A stretch of DNA of 64,000 nt from Nonomuraea coxensis DSM 45129. Its GTDB lineage: Bacteria > Actinomycetota > Actinomycetes > Streptosporangiales > Streptosporangiaceae. Where the stretch lies: NCBI RefSeq assembly GCF_019397265.1, contig NZ_CP068985.1:2026501-2090500 (forward strand), given 5' to 3'. Position numbers and translations under genes: made by a program. A model generated the notes under the pieces. It ran no database searches. It worked only from the letters and a program-made list of their open reading frames with translations, and was not told where the DNA came from. Position 1 is the first letter of the stretch. Every line of letters starts with the position of its first letter. This document shows positions 63,925 to 64,000 of this stretch, piece by piece.

Positions 63925-64000
63925 ATGACCGAGCTCGCCCTCTCGCCTGACATCACCTGTCTCGCCGCGCACGTCCCCCGACCTCGCGCCCGCCACACCA
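63925..64000 (+). CDS. unknown, 5' end only (runs off window)
   Basis: ATG 63925 opens MTELALSPDITCLAAHVPRP and stays open to the edge. Divergent from the double-GntR genes across a 110-bp AT-rich gap, so possibly their target. Too short to identify. Confidence 0.35.
   Translation, partial: MTELALSPDITCLAAHVPRPRARHT

Overview
The window reads as chromosome from a high-GC, filamentous-type actinomycete. Reasons are the strong G/C preference at third codon positions, many GTG/TTG starts, and the actinobacterial order rimP-nusA-ylxR-infB-ylxP-rbfA-nrnA-truB-ribF-rpsO-pnp. Nonomuraea, Streptosporangium or Thermomonospora relatives would fit, but I cannot fix the genus without a database. No rRNA, tRNA or CRISPR array was seen.

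Region 1 (1-25 kb) is rich in acyl-CoA and steroid catabolism. It holds echA20 (cut by the left edge), ipdF, fadE30, a fadD3-like ligase, a second acyl-CoA dehydrogenase, a HsaB-like flavin reductase, an Ltp2-like thiolase with its DUF35 partner, a luciferase-like oxidoreductase and a degenerate CoA-ligase relative. Five copies of a CCAAGC-N4-GCTTGG operator (matching or close to the published KstR2 motif AnCAAGnnCTTGnT) sit in front of these transcription units. Together they look like a KstR2-type regulon for breaking down the last two steroid rings (HIP-CoA pathway). Housekeeping and orphan genes are interspersed: a methyltransferase, NIPSNAP, two small secreted proteins, an ATP-grasp enzyme, DUF2252, a GntR regulator, cutC, a lyase-like protein and fprA. 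A TnpB transposon (16.6-19.65 kb) split by an IS1182-like element interrupts the region.

Region 2 (25.8-44 kb) is the core translation block: proS, then rimP through rpsO, pnp, an M16 protease and dapB. Its gene order is conserved, with a Trm11-like methyltransferase gene inserted on the opposite strand.

Region 3 (45.4-52.4 kb) is a compact ribosomally made, modified peptide (RiPP) locus of the FxsA/FxsB kind: exporter, precursor peptide with an unusual FDN core, NB-ARC/TPR protein, HExxH peptide hydroxylase and radical SAM/SPASM maturase. The sequence in its intergenic gaps is AT-richer than the surroundings.

Region 4 (52.5-60.8 kb) has a GAF-ANTAR regulator, adenine/adenosine deaminase, menA, acetyltransferase, CGNR regulator, a MocR regulator divergent from an EamA transporter, a di-iron ferritin-like protein and an ASCH protein. 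Several minisatellites lie here.

Region 5 (61.3-64 kb) has a second, intact TnpB element carrying a Phd/YefM-like antitoxin gene, abutting a pair of unusual regulators that are each made of two GntR winged-helix domains.
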